From Phlyctochytrium arcticum (taxonomy: Eukaryota > Chytridiomycota > Chytridiomycetes > Chytridiales > Chytridiaceae): a DNA stretch of 64,000 nt. A program made the translations under genes and the position numbers. Positions 43,840-58,375 of this stretch are shown piece by piece. Positions within the stretch are counted from its first letter, which is position 1, and every line of letters begins with the position of its first letter. A model generated the notes under the pieces. That model made no database searches. It was not told the origin of the DNA and saw only the letters and a program-made list of their open reading frames with translations. The stretch lies in the NCBI GenBank assembly GCA_025602905.1, contig JAHLKI010000027.1, positions 310,001 through 374,000 of the forward strand, written 5' to 3'.

Positions 43840-45037
43840 CTACTTTTTCGCGTAGGTAATTTTGATCTCCTTCTCTGGGGTAATTTTGAATTTGTTGAGC
43901 GCCTGCTTGGCAGTTCCCGCCTGTATCTCCGTATCATATTCCACGAATGCTACGAGAGAATTGAGCTTGCTGTCACGCGAAACGCCATAATTATATAGAT
44001 TCAAGTCCTTACCAATATCGCTTTTCCCAGGAACAAGACGGACTTCCTTGAATCCTTGAAATTGTTTGAAGAGAGCAGCAAGCACGGCCTCTGTTGTATC
44101 GGTGGGCAAATGTTGCACGAACAAAATATTGTTTGGTGGGATTTGATCTTCGGGCATAGCACCTCCATAGTAGTAACCTGTCAAAATAAGTTTAAGACGA
44201 CGGAATCTTTGTAACTGCTCGAGTTTGTGCTTACCGGGGCCATACACAGCCGCAACAGCTGCAGCATCAACTTTGACATCAGTCGCTTCATTCCCGCGAT
44301 TGGCTATACAAAGTGAGTAATACTTAGCCAAGCAGCATAATCTCAAGATAGAAGAGCTGTCGACAAACCTTTCTTTTCAATTCTTCGTCTCTTGTGTTCT
44401 GCCAATGCTTCCTCGCCCTCTACTTCAGCCGCCTTATCTGATCGATTCCGAGAATACTGAATGTCCTGCACGCAGATGAAAGGTATGAGCCCTTAAATTC
44501 ACTATGCGATAATGCAGTTCTTTCTTAGTGGAATATACCATTGGACGCCCTGACAATGGGAACCCCTGTATTTCCTTTAACGCCTTGGTTGCCGATTCTT
44601 CATTTGTGAATGTGACAAACGCTTGACCCCGCATAGAGATGTTGCGCCTCAGCCGGATATGCAGAACTTCACCATATTGTGAGAACAGGGCCTTGAGGGC
44701 TGTCTCGAGAGCTACAATGGGTACCTGTGTCAGATAACCATAAATTGAGAGAAGTGAGAGGAAACGCACACTGGATCGCCCGAGTTTCTGGTAGATTACG
44801 AATATAAAGTGTTTGACAGGGCTGTTGAAGGCTGTGTTAGACCAGACAGACAAAAACGGAAAGGATTGGTCCACTTCAGCTGCCTAACGGGCTATAGCTG
44901 ATAATGGGATCGCTTCATACTTGTGTTGGAGGTGGTTGCTTGGGAATCCGCGGTGGTGGGGGCACAACTCCAGGCATTGGCATGCTTGGCGGCATCATGG
45001 GCATCCCCGGCATCATATTGAGAGGTGGTGCAGTCAT
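43840..45037 (-). CDS. U1A/U2B''-type snRNP protein, two RRMs
   Basis: SNF-family protein binding stem-loops of U1 and/or U2 snRNA; early fungi often have a single gene for both roles. Seven exons: 45037-44921, 44821-44770, 44711-44539, 44465-44369, 44303-44235, 44177-44013, 43949-43840; 260 residues. After a Met/Pro-rich lead (residues 1-39) comes RRM1 with RNP2 (TLYIRNL) and RNP1 (MRGQAFVTF), then FPLSGRPM, a linker with DIQYSRNRSDK and HKRRRIEKK, and RRM2 with NNILFVQHLP, FKEVRLVPGKSDIAFVEYD and the typical end ITPEKEIKITYAKK. The second intron was placed so that the length between NLPE and ALFSQYG equals that in human U2B''. Confidence 0.93.
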
Positions 45038-45271
45038 GCTGGCAAGGTTTGTATGGGAAAAGTTGAGCCAAATGGTGAGGCAAGGCATCGCACCACAGAT
45101 CCAACCCATATGGTGGGTGCCATGGCAACAAAGTCATTTGCCGTAATTGCCGCTGATGACAATGTGGCGCGGGTCCTTATTCCAGCAATTTCCGCTCCTG
45201 ATGAAGCTTGAACAAACCCGAACTTGCTCCAATACCATGTTGGATCGTGAGGGATTTCTTTAACAAAGGCC
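45038..45271. promoter_or_regulatory. shared promoter, U1A/U2B'' and SLP1
   Basis: 234 bp between divergent start codons. No specific site recognised. Confidence 0.45.
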
Positions 45272-48077
45272 ATGGTCAGAGTGACTAGCAATCGTCTACA
45301 CGCTTTCAAGGGCTTGCTGGCTACCTCCATCCTGTTGGCGGGCCTTGCAAGTTCTGTGCAATCTCAACAGTGCCGCGACGATCCTGGGGCCTTCCACGCT
45401 GCCGAGCGATCCCTGCGTCAAGAGACCTGTTTGATTAATGAGGAGTCCAAATGGATGCATCTGCCGGAATTTCAAGCATCCGCCACACCTTCACCAAGGA
45501 TGGGGTCAGAAGAAAACACTCCTCCGCCGGTCATCAAAGTTAAGGGCTCGCCTTGGACTGATATCGTTCCGGCTGCCACCTTAGTATCCGCCGGGGAAGT
45601 TCAGCCGTCCAAGCAGTCTGCCATCTCCGTGAAGTTTCAAGGTACTTCTTCAGATGCTTCACCCACCGCCGCTTCTTGCATTCAGCCCGCATCCTCTCTT
45701 AGCACCACCGGTGGGACCACTTGCCGCTCTGAGAATGCATCAAATATACCAACGCCCTCCACCAAGAGCTTTTCTACGAGCAGCATGGTGGCTAGTGACC
45801 CCCCAATACCCCTCCATTCATCAGCGCCAACAACAGTCCTACACTCAACCCGCGCTGATGAGACATCTCCTCCTTCCACCTTTACTACACCATCTTCAGC
45901 ATCCTCACTTTCATCGCCTTTTGTGGTCTCTCATACCCTCACTTCCACTCCAATACCGAAAAAATCCAATGCATCAGTGTCACAAGCAGCCAGTCCTTCA
46001 CAGTCACCGGTTAAGGCATCGCCGACGCTGGCTACGAATGTTTCATCTACTGCATCCGTGGTGCAACCGACAACCTTAAGTGGCAATATTTCGAAGGAGC
46101 GATTCAATTACGCGTCTTTCGATTGCGGGGCCATCATGCTGGCCCACAATAGAGAAGCTAGCTCTGCCAATGCTATTCTGCACAACAACAAGGATGCATA
46201 TATGCTGAATAAGTGCTCAGCCAAGCGTTTCATCATTATTGAAATGTGTGAAGACATTTTGGTGGAAGTCATCATGCTGGCAAATTTTGAATTCTTCTCT
46301 TCAATGTTTAAGGATTTTGAGGTGTCTGTCGCGGATCGGTATCCACCCAAAGGGGATGAGTGGACTTCTTTGGGGCAATTTCGCGCAAAGAATGTTCGAG
46401 ATTATCAGGTAATTTCTCTGCAGTGATCAAGAACTGTACAGAAAGCTTAAACCTCCTCTCCGCCTCAGTATTTTAAGGTACCCAACCCGAAGATATGGAC
46501 TCGATATCTGAAGGTCTCGTTTTTATCGGACTATGGGCATGAGTATTATTGTCCATTAACGCTGCTACGTGTCTACGGCACAACGATGATGGAGGAAATG
46601 AAAATTGAGGATGAAGCAAGTGGCACATTGATGGGAATTTCCAAAACAAGTACGGAGAGGGTCAAACCTTTGAATACACCCGCACCAAACCATCAGCACG
46701 CTCAGAAGAAACTGCCCTTGACTGATCTTGCAAAAGTGCGCGACCGCTGGCCTACCCCACACTCTTCAGTTGGCTTTCCGGCAATTGACAACACTATCCT
46801 TCATTCAAATTGGCGAAAGACACCAGCTGCTGAAAAAGAACCATTTACATACATAAAGGAGCAATTCTACAGCATGATGTCTAGTGAGCCAGAAAATCAG
46901 TACTCGGAAGGTGCACCAAGTTCGCGCGCCTCGGGCACTCCTCAAAGTTCCAATGATGGGGAAGATATTCGTTCAGACGAAACCGCAGATACTTCCAGTT
47001 CGCCACCAGCCACCGGGGGAACGCAAGAGAGTATCTTCAAGCAGATTTTAAAACGGTTGAGTCTGCTAGAGCGCAACTCGACCATGTCATATATTTATTT
47101 GGAGGAACAAAGCAAACTCCTGAATGATATTTTCTCCCACGCCGGATTTCGGGAACAGGAACGATTCGATGCGCTCTTGCATCACTACAACAGGACCCTC
47201 CTGAACATTTTCAGCGACCTGGTAATGTGTTGTTCATTGTGCTCCTTTAACCAGCCGCATTCTAATTGCTGATTTCCAATTCCAGCATATGGAATATTCC
47301 CGCACTTGGAGTATGCTTTTCTCGGAACTTGAGGTGCAGACTCTTCATTTGAATGGAAAGATGGACGAAATCGAGAACCTCCTTGTCCGGAGTAAGACGC
47401 AGGTATGATGTGGCGTATTCTGTACTATCGCCTCCTCTAAGCGTGCAAATATTACTTGTATACAGATGTCGATTCAGTTGTACATCCAAAGCTTTTTCGC
47501 TGTATTGGTGACAGGTCTGGTTGCCTATATGTTACCTCGGTTGAGATCGCCGCCCCCTGCGCCCCAGAACAGCAAATTCGCACCAATCAGTCCTGATACA
47601 CCAGCACCACAGCCTCCAAGTATCAATCCGCCCACCAACCCCGTCGTCGAATCTCCAGTCGATCAGTCTCCACCTCAAAGTCCTATCCCCACGCCAGTGG
47701 CTGATGTCCCAGCTCTTACCGTTGATACCTCCCTCGTTGGTCGAGACTCCTCACCCTCCCCAGAACATTATCCACGCGCACCCATCTCTACCCCAACCGA
47801 ACGCCTGCATCATCGCGTTTCTTCAGATACCAAGCTACCAACCAAAAAGAAGAGAAAGCGAAGGCGGTCAACCATCGTTCCCCCACCCTTATCCCCTTTT
47901 CACGGTATGGAGACATCGAGGTCCGAAAATGACATTTTCCTGCTTGAACAACAGTACCGGGCACGGAGAGGGTCGCTCTCACCCACCATGTTTCGGCTGT
48001 TGGAGAATCGGAAAAAAATGGAAAGTTTGTCTGGGATCCAGGAAAATCAGCAGTCAAAGAATGTCAAGGCTAGATAG
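45272..48077 (+). CDS. SLP1: SUN-domain ER membrane protein, Slp1/SUCO
   Basis: ER/nuclear-envelope membrane protein; yeast Slp1 works with Emp65 to protect soluble folding intermediates. Four exons (45272-46408, 46469-47221, 47286-47402, 47466-48077), 872 residues. N-terminal signal peptide (LLATSILLAGLASSVQS), then a Ser/Thr/Pro-rich luminal stalk to about residue 270. The SUN/SLP domain is at about 272-440: RFNYASFDCGAIMLAHN, SKRFIIIEMCEDILVEVIML, ANFEFFSSMFKDFEVS, then YFKVPNPKIWTRYLKV, YGHEYYCPLTLLRVYG. A coiled-coil-like region follows (LKRLSLLERNSTMSYIYLEE ... NLLVRSKTQ), one membrane span near 675-695 (LYIQSFFAVLVTGLVAYML) and a cytosolic Pro/Ser/Arg-rich tail. The domain order is that of SUCO/osteopotentia rather than of Sad1-type SUN proteins. 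Confidence 0.93.
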
Positions 48078-48327
48078 ATCTCACGGCTCAAGCCGGCCAA
48101 CCATCAGCACAAAATCCCCCATGTATTTTTCTTGCACACACTTTGAAAGACGCTTCTATCAACATAACTGGAGAGTGTCTGTATAAAACGTCCTAATTCA
48201 TCAAATCCCCGTCCCATCTGCTGTAGAATGCTTGGTAGCCTTTGCTGTGCAATCCTTGACCTGATGTATGGGCAACGTGCGATCCGGAGGGATTCGAATA
48301 GGGCCAACATCTGAGGGAATGGACTTC

Positions 48328-48753
48328 TTACTCAGTTGGTGGTCGTGATGCTCCGTCGGATTGGGATGTAGAAACAATGGCTCCAACGGATTCCTCTATG
48401 GAGTCTATTCGCGAACCCATCGCGTCAACTGGACATCAATTAGTTTGGCCAGATTTCCTACCGCGTTAGAAGCAGAAACATACGTTGAGCCATCATACGG
48501 TCACCCATCTCTTGGATTCTCTGTTGCTATATAGACCCATTTGGATCAAAATTCCTTTAGGGGGCATGTTGCGATCTCTTACCAACGTGTGAAGTGTTTC
48601 CTGAACCTGGGTAAAGTCAGAATTGCACGATAGTATCAAGCTAGGGTGTTACGAACACGGCAAACATACTTGGGCTGCTAACTGGTCCGAGCTCTCCAGC
48701 GTCTTTGAGGGGTTCTCTAGCTTTAGCGTGGTATTTTCAGCAGATTCGCCCAT
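48328..48753 (-). CDS. HSBP1: heat shock factor-binding protein 1
   Basis: Small coiled-coil protein that in animals binds the trimerisation region of HSF1 and also assists WASH complex assembly. Four exons (48753-48670, 48606-48583, 48520-48484, 48428-48328), 81 residues, like the family. The heptad core reads SSDQLAAQVQETLHTL, RIQEMGDRMMAQLDAMGSRI, DSIEESVGAIVS, aligning with VQTLLQQMQ..MSDQI..RIDDMSSRIDDLE of human HSBP1. Exon 2 is 24 nt. Its start codon faces that of the glycerate kinase gene at under 50 bp. Confidence 0.88.
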
Positions 48754-48799
48754 GACTAGCGTTTTGACGAACGAAGATTGTGAGCGACGCGCTTCAACG

Positions 48800-49687
48800 A
48801 TGATCGAGAAGACAACCCTGGCATCGATCGTGTCGCAGCAAACTTTGAAGTGGTATGAAGGCCATAGGACCCAGAATGCAAGCCGGCCGCTTATCGTCGG
48901 GATAAGCGGCCCCCAAGGCATTGGCAAAACCACCCTCGTTCAGGCCGTTTCGCTGCTCCTCACGCGCTCTGGTTTAAAAGTAACGTCTTTCAGTATGGAC
49001 GACTTTTATTTTCCGTATGCCAAACTCTGCGAAATTGCGAAAACATTCCCCGGGAACCCTCTTCTCGAGTTTAGGGGCAATCCGGGCACACAGGACATTG
49101 CTCTGGAGATTGATGTTTTGGACGTGCTGGCCGCCATCAATGAAGATGGAAACAATGTCCGTATACCGGTCTTTGACAAATCTGCTCATAATGGAAGGGG
49201 AGATCGGGTCGATCCCGAGCACTGGACGGTTGTCAAGCCGACGCTTGATATCGTATTAATAGACGGATGGTGTTTGGGGTTCACTGTACCAAGCGCGCAT
49301 ATCGTGGATGAGATATTTTCTCCAAACTATGTACCAAATCCAATGTTGGAAACAGCTTGTAGGCAATTGAAAAAGGTCGGTCGGCCTGCCATTGATCAAG
49401 TTCTGGAAAACCTCCGGTTGCATCAAGCCGCAACTTCCCGCATCGACAAAATTGTTCAAATTTTGCCGAAGGACATTTCATTTGTTTACCAGTGGCGACT
49501 TCAACAAGAACACTCGATGAAGGCCAAAAATGGGGGCAAGGGCATGTCGGACAAAGAGATTTCTGCTTTTGTGGATCGGTTTATGCCGCTATATGCTGTT
49601 TGCCTCCCACAGATGATTTCTCAGCAGATCAATCATGAGAACATCTTGCGCGTTTTCTTGGATGAACACCGCCATGTCATATCTTGA
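48800..49687 (+). CDS. TDA10: D-glycerate 3-kinase, Tda10-like
   Basis: P-loop kinase phosphorylating D-glycerate to 3-phosphoglycerate (fungal/plant GLYK family). Single exon, 295 residues from the ATG at 48800; an ATG at 48752 in the same frame would overlap the HSBP1 start codon. Motifs: Walker A GISGPQGIGKTT near residue 40, FSMDDFYF (substrate-site DDFY), LEFRGNPGTQDIAL (GNPGTHD-like), FDKSAHNGRGDR, the Walker-B-like DIVLIDGWCLGF, YQWRLQQEHSMK and GKGMSDKEISAFVDRFMPLY, all in the order of yeast Tda10. Cytosolic. Confidence 0.92.
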   Translation: MIEKTTLASIVSQQTLKWYEGHRTQNASRPLIVGISGPQGIGKTTLVQAVSLLLTRSGLKVTSFSMDDFYFPYAKLCEIAKTFPGNPLLEFRGNPGTQDIALEIDVLDVLAAINEDGNNVRIPVFDKSAHNGRGDRVDPEHWTVVKPTLDIVLIDGWCLGFTVPSAHIVDEIFSPNYVPNPMLETACRQLKKVGRPAIDQVLENLRLHQAATSRIDKIVQILPKDISFVYQWRLQQEHSMKAKNGGKGMSDKEISAFVDRFMPLYAVCLPQMISQQINHENILRVFLDEHRHVIS

Positions 49688-49862
49688 GAATGTAGTTTTT
49701 CGAATTCCAAAACAGTTATGGACCCAGTACACGATCTCAAAAGATTAAGCAAATGTTACATGTCGAAAGTCTCATGGACGAGAAACAGACACAAGCCTAC
49801 GGGAAAAGTCGTGGTTGGTATCGGGACAGTCACAGTCACAAAAGCTTTCTCTACACCGGTGA

Positions 49863-53018
<3,156 letters not shown>

Positions 53019-53394
53019 ACTTTCTCTTCCTATTGTCTCTCTCCCTAGCTCACTAATATCTTAGAGTGCCGTGCCGTTGCTTGTTTGCCAAGATGCCACC
53101 CGACACAAATGACACCAGAAGCCCAACCAAACGGCCAAACGCCTCGCTGAATTGCTGACGTAAGCAACGCGCCGTGGTCCGGAATCCGCTTTTATATAGG
53201 GGTTTCTGCCATCACACCGGCTTCTATCCGTTCTAGAGCTTTCTGGGGATCCTTTTGGTTGTCATTCTTCTTGAAAATTAGGTCCCTCTGTTAGCATCAA
53301 ACTTTTTGTTGACTTTCTGTACATATACATATCAGACGATTTAATCGCTTTCCCTTTACAATTGACGTCGTATTGATATACATTTCACGAAACC
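53019..53394. promoter_or_regulatory. divergent promoter region, RhoGAP and HSF-type genes
   Basis: 376 bp between divergent starts. A TATATAGG-like box near 53196 lies about 200 bp before the HSF-type start. No clear heat-shock element (nGAAn arrays) was identified. Confidence 0.4.
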
Positions 53395-54625
53395 ATGAGC
53401 ACTACGGAAAAAATCACCGATATTAGCATCAGTAGCGCCAATTCTTCGCAGGCCGCTTTCATAAACAAGCTATACTCGTTAGCCATCAAAATCACTTTTT
53501 TTTCGCTTGACGCAGGACGTTTGAACAAAGTTATAATGTAGAATGCTGGAAGATGTCGCTGTTCAGCATCTCATTTGCTGGGATCCTACCGGAACGTACT
53601 TTATTGTGACGAGTATTACCGGTATGTTCCAAGAAAAACCAATTGAACCTTACATTGACATTTTTTTTTCTCACAAGATTTCTCAAAAATGGTCTTGCCG
53701 CAGTACTTCAAACACAACAATGTAATAAAACCTGTTCATTTTCCCACGTACCATTTTTTTCCTGACCTTGTGGCAGTTTGCCAGTTTTGTCCGGCAACTC
53801 AATATGTACGGTTTCCACAAGATTAACGACATGTATCATGGGATTTCATCGGAGACCTGGGAGTTCCAGGTATAAGCATCTCAATACTCCTCCATTGTCC
53901 CTAACTCAAAAGGTTTTTTAGCATGCAGAATTCCGACGAGGAGAAGTGGACCGCCTCCAAAACATCAAACGCAAAAGCTCAAAATTAACTCAACAACAAC
54001 GGGCCGCAGCCAGTATCAAGTCCATGTCGAGTAAAGACGAAGCGATCGAAATGTTGACCAACAAGATCATGGAGCTGGAGGAAAAACTGTATGTATTCCA
54101 ACACCGATATCTATCACCGCATACTTACCTACGCGTATGTTTGTAGAGCCAAAGTGCATGAATCTAATAGTCTGCTCTGGTCCGAAACAGTTGCGTGTCG
54201 ATTACTCCAAAGTAAACATCATCAAGTAATTACGAATGTGACGTCGTTTTTGGCGTCGATATACCATGATGAAGGTGCGAATGTCTCGCAGAAACGAAAG
54301 TTTGATGGTACGTGTGAGAAATGTAGCAATGTTATTTGGATACTCACACATCCGATTGTTTGTAGTTGACATCCTACAAGCCCAAGTCGCAAAAATGTCG
54401 CCCCAAAAATCCGTTTCAGAGAAACTCACCAACTTAGAGGATCCGATTCCCCCGCAATCAAATACCCTTCAAGCGGAAAAGTCCCCAAGAAAACAACCCA
54501 CCTCGCCCGACTCTGGCAAGTCAGAGTCCCCATCGGACAGCGATTCATCGTCAGACTTTAGCGATAAAGAAGAACCGGATATGCAGACGGCTGGACCATC
54601 ACATAAACGGATACGCAGTTCTTAA
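53395..54625 (+). CDS. HSF-type transcription factor
   Basis: Seven exons (53395-53477, 53542-53621, 53678-53721, 53777-53869, 53922-54088, 54147-54307, 54366-54625), 295 residues. The winged-helix HSF DNA-binding domain covers residues about 20-125: AAFINKLYSMLED, HLICWDPTGTYFIV, then DFSKMVLPQYFKHNNFASFV and RQLNMYGFHKINDM (recognition helix), WEFQHAEFRRGEVDRLQNIK. A heptad region follows (AIEMLTNKIMELEEKLAKVH), then an acidic Ser/Pro tail with RKQPTSPDSG and a basic end (HKRIRSS). No response-regulator receiver domain of the Skn7 kind is present. Whether it is the main heat-shock factor or a paralogue cannot be decided. Confidence 0.92.
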
Positions 54626-55195
54626 CCCCCACGCACATCTGTAACATATTCATTCGTATACCCTCCACCATCGGTGTCTGAAAATGGAAAACAAAGTCCG
54701 GAATTCACCGACGACATCGCGGGTGAAGGAGACTGCGCGGACTGCGCGATTTACATTCCAACGTCTCGGGGCGCAGCGATTGAACGGCCAATGTGATGGA
54801 TTTTTAAAGTCATGAGTTGGATGCTTGAGATATTACTTAAAAACTAGTTGGATCTTGATCTTCCAAAACCTCTTTGGGACGTTTTCAGAAAGCCCGGTTT
54901 TATCTCAGACCATTCCTCCTGAAATTGGTTGCCTAAGAAAATACATTTTGCTCCCCCCATAAATGAGATGTGTCCTCGTGCTTTTGGACTGGTTGCTGGT
55001 AGTCGCCTACTTAAGACTTTCACCGCATAAATAGCAACCTTTCGATCTGTGGAACGTCTTAGAGAAACCATTTGAACAATGATTTGTCCGTAAACGAATG
55101 AAAAGCGGGGCGCTACTCGTTTTCTTGCGAGCCAGTCTCGCGGTGCATCAAAGTATGACAGTGTGGCGCGGTCCATTTCATGTCAGCAAGTCAAG
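54626..55195. other. intergenic, start of inverted duplication
   Basis: A 110-codon minus-strand frame at 54844-55176 has no recognised motif. From about 55145 the sequence matches, in inverted orientation, the DNA upstream of the second F-box gene near 58262, for example ATGACAGTGTGGCGCGG and TCATGTCAGCA. Confidence 0.45.
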
Positions 55196-55209
55196 TTGAC
55201 AGCTGTCAA
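55196..55209. promoter_or_regulatory. palindrome upstream of F-box copy 1
   Basis: Perfect 14-bp palindrome TTGACAGCTGTCAA, 59 bp before the start codon. The same core occurs upstream of copy 2. It contains an E-box-like CAGCTG. Confidence 0.55.
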
Positions 55210-55268
55210 ACGAAGTTCTTGACCCATCAAAGCTTTCAGTGTAGCCTGAAATTGGCTGAACCTCTCCG

Positions 55269-56113
55269 ATGACCAATCCAAGACTCCCGAATGAATTGCT
55301 GGCGAAAATCGCGGAGGAAGTCGACAGTGACCAAACTCTGGTTGCTCTTAGCACTGTCTCTCATGCCTGGTATCAACATGTCCAACCACTTCTGTACCAC
55401 TCGATTTGGTTTTTGGATATCAAACGTGATGTGCCCTTCCGTCTTCAGGTGCTATTACAAACCCTCAGACAGACACCAAAACTGGGAGGTGTGGTTCGGG
55501 AGATACTCCTCAAGAGGTACTGGAGAAATCACGTAAATAGTAGACAGGCTTTTGCAGACTTAGCCAGGGTAATAAGTCTATGCCCAAATCTGTAAGTTTA
55601 TCCCGGCAGTTCAGTTGAGTTTGACCCTCAACTAATTTCTGCAGTACGAGACTTCATTTGGAAGCATCTACGGCGCTGTTGGACTGGGACTTGTTCAGGA
55701 TCTTGGAAATGTGTCAATCTCTAGAAGAACTGGCTATGAATGGTTGCAGCTCTATCACAGCCCAGGGCTTCCGCAACGTTTTACCCTTTCTGCAACATTT
55801 GAAAAAGCTCAATGTTGCCGACTGCTCCGGGCTTGACGATGATTGTATTCGTGACATTGCCAGATTCTGCCCACTTATACAAGATCTAGACTTATGTAAA
55901 ACCAGTGTTACTCCAATCGGAGTATCTTTGCTCTTGGAGGGTGCCGTAAAACTAGCGTGCCTCAATCTATTGCGATCCTGGTGGATGGAGGATTCGGATA
56001 TAGAAGCAATCATAAACGACAAGCCATCACATGTCCAAATTACACATATCGATACCGCCCCGGCTACGTCCCATCGGCAGGAGCATTCGGATGATTCCAA
56101 CGACCTGCCATGA
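55269..56113 (+). CDS. F-box/leucine-rich repeat protein, copy 1
   Basis: Two exons (55269-55591 and from 55646), about 263 residues. F-box at residues 4-45: RLPNELLAKIAEEVDSDQTL, VALSTVSHAWYQHVQPLLYH. LRRs follow: LHLEASTALLDWDLFRILEM, LEELAMNGCSSITAQGF, LKKLNVADCSGLDDDCIRDI, IQDLDLCKTSVTPIGVSLLL, the AMN1/FBXL cysteine-containing type. Such proteins present substrates to SCF (Skp1-Cul1) ubiquitin ligases. Open and intact. It faces a paralogous copy on the opposite strand that keeps the intron at the same position and phase. Confidence 0.85.
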
Positions 56114-57209
56114 ATGTAGACTTGTGTCGGTGTTTCGCAAGTGAGGTACCGGGCATTGAAGGTCTTTGTGTCTTGTGTTTTCATTTCTCATTTGATTGAG
56201 AATTCATTTTGAGTAGCGCTAGATGGTTGGAAAAATAAATCTTTGCATACATGAGTGTAGTTAGCCTTGATAAAAAAATCAATTGGAAAGTTGCAAAATT
56301 TTGTATTGCACGGATCTCTTTTTGTCCAAACAAAAAATATACATCCCCAAGCAGATTTGCAAATAGGGGTAAATATATCTCTCCCGTCTCCTGGGTATTA
56401 GTTTGCTCATACAGTAGTTGAAAAGAAAGCCAAGCGTTTGTCTTTGGCCAAAGTCGGATGGCGACCGATTGTCAGCTGCGCAATGTATCGGTAAAGTGCT
56501 TCGCGGGTGCCTCATATTGATCTAATCGATAGCTTCCGCCATTCGCCATGGGCAGCCTTTCAATCATGTCCGGAGTGTGCTTGCGTTCTCAATTGGTCTC
56601 TCTACGTTGCTCTATCGGAATGCCGGCTCCCAAAGTTCTGACAGGCTTGGAAAGTGCTGCCAATGCAATTCAAAATGTGAATTTTGTCACGGCGATTCAA
56701 GTAGTGATATAAGGCCGCCTCTTGTCCAGGAGAAAGAGCCGGGTTGGTTGATGATCGATCAGTGGGAATGGGCTTTTCCAAGTATCGAGCGTTCAATCTC
56801 CAAAAAAAGAGGAGAGTAGGTCCTGATTAGCTTGGTCACCTCATCGCGCATTTCTTTAACCTCAAAGCACTACACCGATGACACATACGTTGCGCAGCTG
56901 GAGCAAGCTGAGGAAATGCCCAAGGGGATGGGAAAAAATACCTACCTCCAATCGCAAATCTGCTTGAGGATGTATGAACAAAAATCAAGTGGGCCGACCG
57001 TGCGAAAGTCAATATCAGTATAGCGCAAAAGCTATTAAATGATTTTTTATCATGGCCAAACACACTCATTTATGCACATACTTATTTTTATACCTATCCC
57101 GAACTATGTGCAGTGAATATCTCAATCAAATTGCTGGAGGAATGAAACGCAAGACAAAGACACTCAATGCCCAGTTTGGCCTCCGCGAAACATCGACATA
57201 TGTCCACAT
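56114..57209. other. spacer between the two F-box copies
   Basis: About 1.1 kb centre of the inverted duplication. Short frames only; AT-rich. Two stretches look weakly related in inverted orientation (AAATATATCTCTCCC-type region near 56370 and CTACCTCCAATCGCAAATCTGC-type region near 56945, both around a GCAGATTTGC word), suggesting the duplication reaches into the 3' flanks. Confidence 0.4.
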
Positions 57210-58110
57210 TCAGTCGGAACCATCCGAATCCTCGGCATCATCCTCATCTGAATCCAAGTTGCTATCATCAGAAGATTCATGGAAATCAGAATCCCCAGGG
57301 ATGCTGATATCATCGTCACGGTCATAGCAGGTAATTCGCACATGTGGGGGCTTCTCATCCAGAATTGCTTGCATATCCGAATCCCAGATCCCCTGTGTGG
57401 CGAGAGATTGAGGTCCGCCAAGTTTACGGCACGCTCCAAGAGAAAAGACATCCCGGTACGAGTAACGCTGGTTACCCACAAGTCTAAATCTTCTATAAGC
57501 GGGCACAGTCTGGGAATGTCACGAATACAATCATCGTCAATCTTGGAGCAGTAGGAGACATCGAGCTTTCGCAAATGTTTCAGGAAGGGTAAGACATTGC
57601 GGAGGCCCTGGCTTGTGATGGAGCGACACATGCTCATAGCCAGTTCTTCCAAGGATGTACAGCTTCTCAAGATGCCCAAAAAAGCCTGGTCATTCAGCCT
57701 CCAGATTGTTCCAAATTTAAGCACCGTACTTCAGAAAATAATTAGGTCCATTCAAGCTTATCGACTGAACAGCCTGACAAACTTACAGATTTGGACTTAG
57801 ACTTGTTACTCTGGCTATTTCTTCCCAAACCTGTGTACCTTCTGTGTAAAACAAGCCGTAACTTTTCAGGTTTATCTCGCGAACCGAGCCTCCCAACTGT
57901 GGTTTCTGCCCGAGCGCTCGCAATAGCAGCTGAAGATGGGAGGGAACACGATGGGTGTTATCAAAGCAAATCGTGCGGTAAAGACGTGGTTGGGCAACAT
58001 GATTGCAAGCATAAGACACGGTGCTGAGAGCGATCAGGAGTCTTGTCATTGTCGATTTCGTCTGCGATTTTCGCCAGCACTTCAACCGGTAGTCTTGAGT
58101 AGGCCATCAT
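57210..58110 (-). pseudogene. F-box/leucine-rich repeat protein, copy 2, frameshifted
   Basis: Clearly paralogous to copy 1: RLPVEVLAKIADEIDNDKT, LIALSTVSYACNHVAQPRLY, LEELAMSMCRSITSQGLRNV, LRKLDVSYCSKIDDDCIRDI, IEDLDLWVTSVTRTGMSFLL, and the acidic end. Two single-base shifts break it: one extra base near 58036-58041, between DNDKT and LIALS, and one missing base near 57385-57410, after NLADLNLS, where the paralogous C-terminus continues in another frame (WDSDMQAILDEKPPHVRI). The intron position is kept. Either a young pseudogene or a gene with sequencing errors. Confidence 0.75.
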
Positions 58111-58181
58111 ATAGATTAATTGTTTCCGGGACCGTGTATCGAACACTTTTGAAGGGGTCAAAAACTAAATTTTAACCGGCG

Positions 58182-58197
58182 TTTGACAGCTGTCAAA
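58182..58197. promoter_or_regulatory. palindrome upstream of F-box copy 2
   Basis: Perfect 16-bp palindrome TTTGACAGCTGTCAAA, 72 bp before the copy 2 start. Its inner 14 bp equal the palindrome upstream of copy 1, in a conserved flank. Confidence 0.55.
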
Positions 58198-58375
58198 GAC
58201 TCAAAATTGACTGCTGACATGAGAGGCCCGCGCCACACTGTCATGTTTCTATGAACCCAGCTATGAGCCCTTCTCGCGGCAAAACGAGACTGCTCCAGCT
58301 ATTTGAGCTCAGAGCAGTTGCCCCACGACCGAAACGGGCCGGTGATTTTCCGTTATTTTTGTCTCAGGACCTTAC

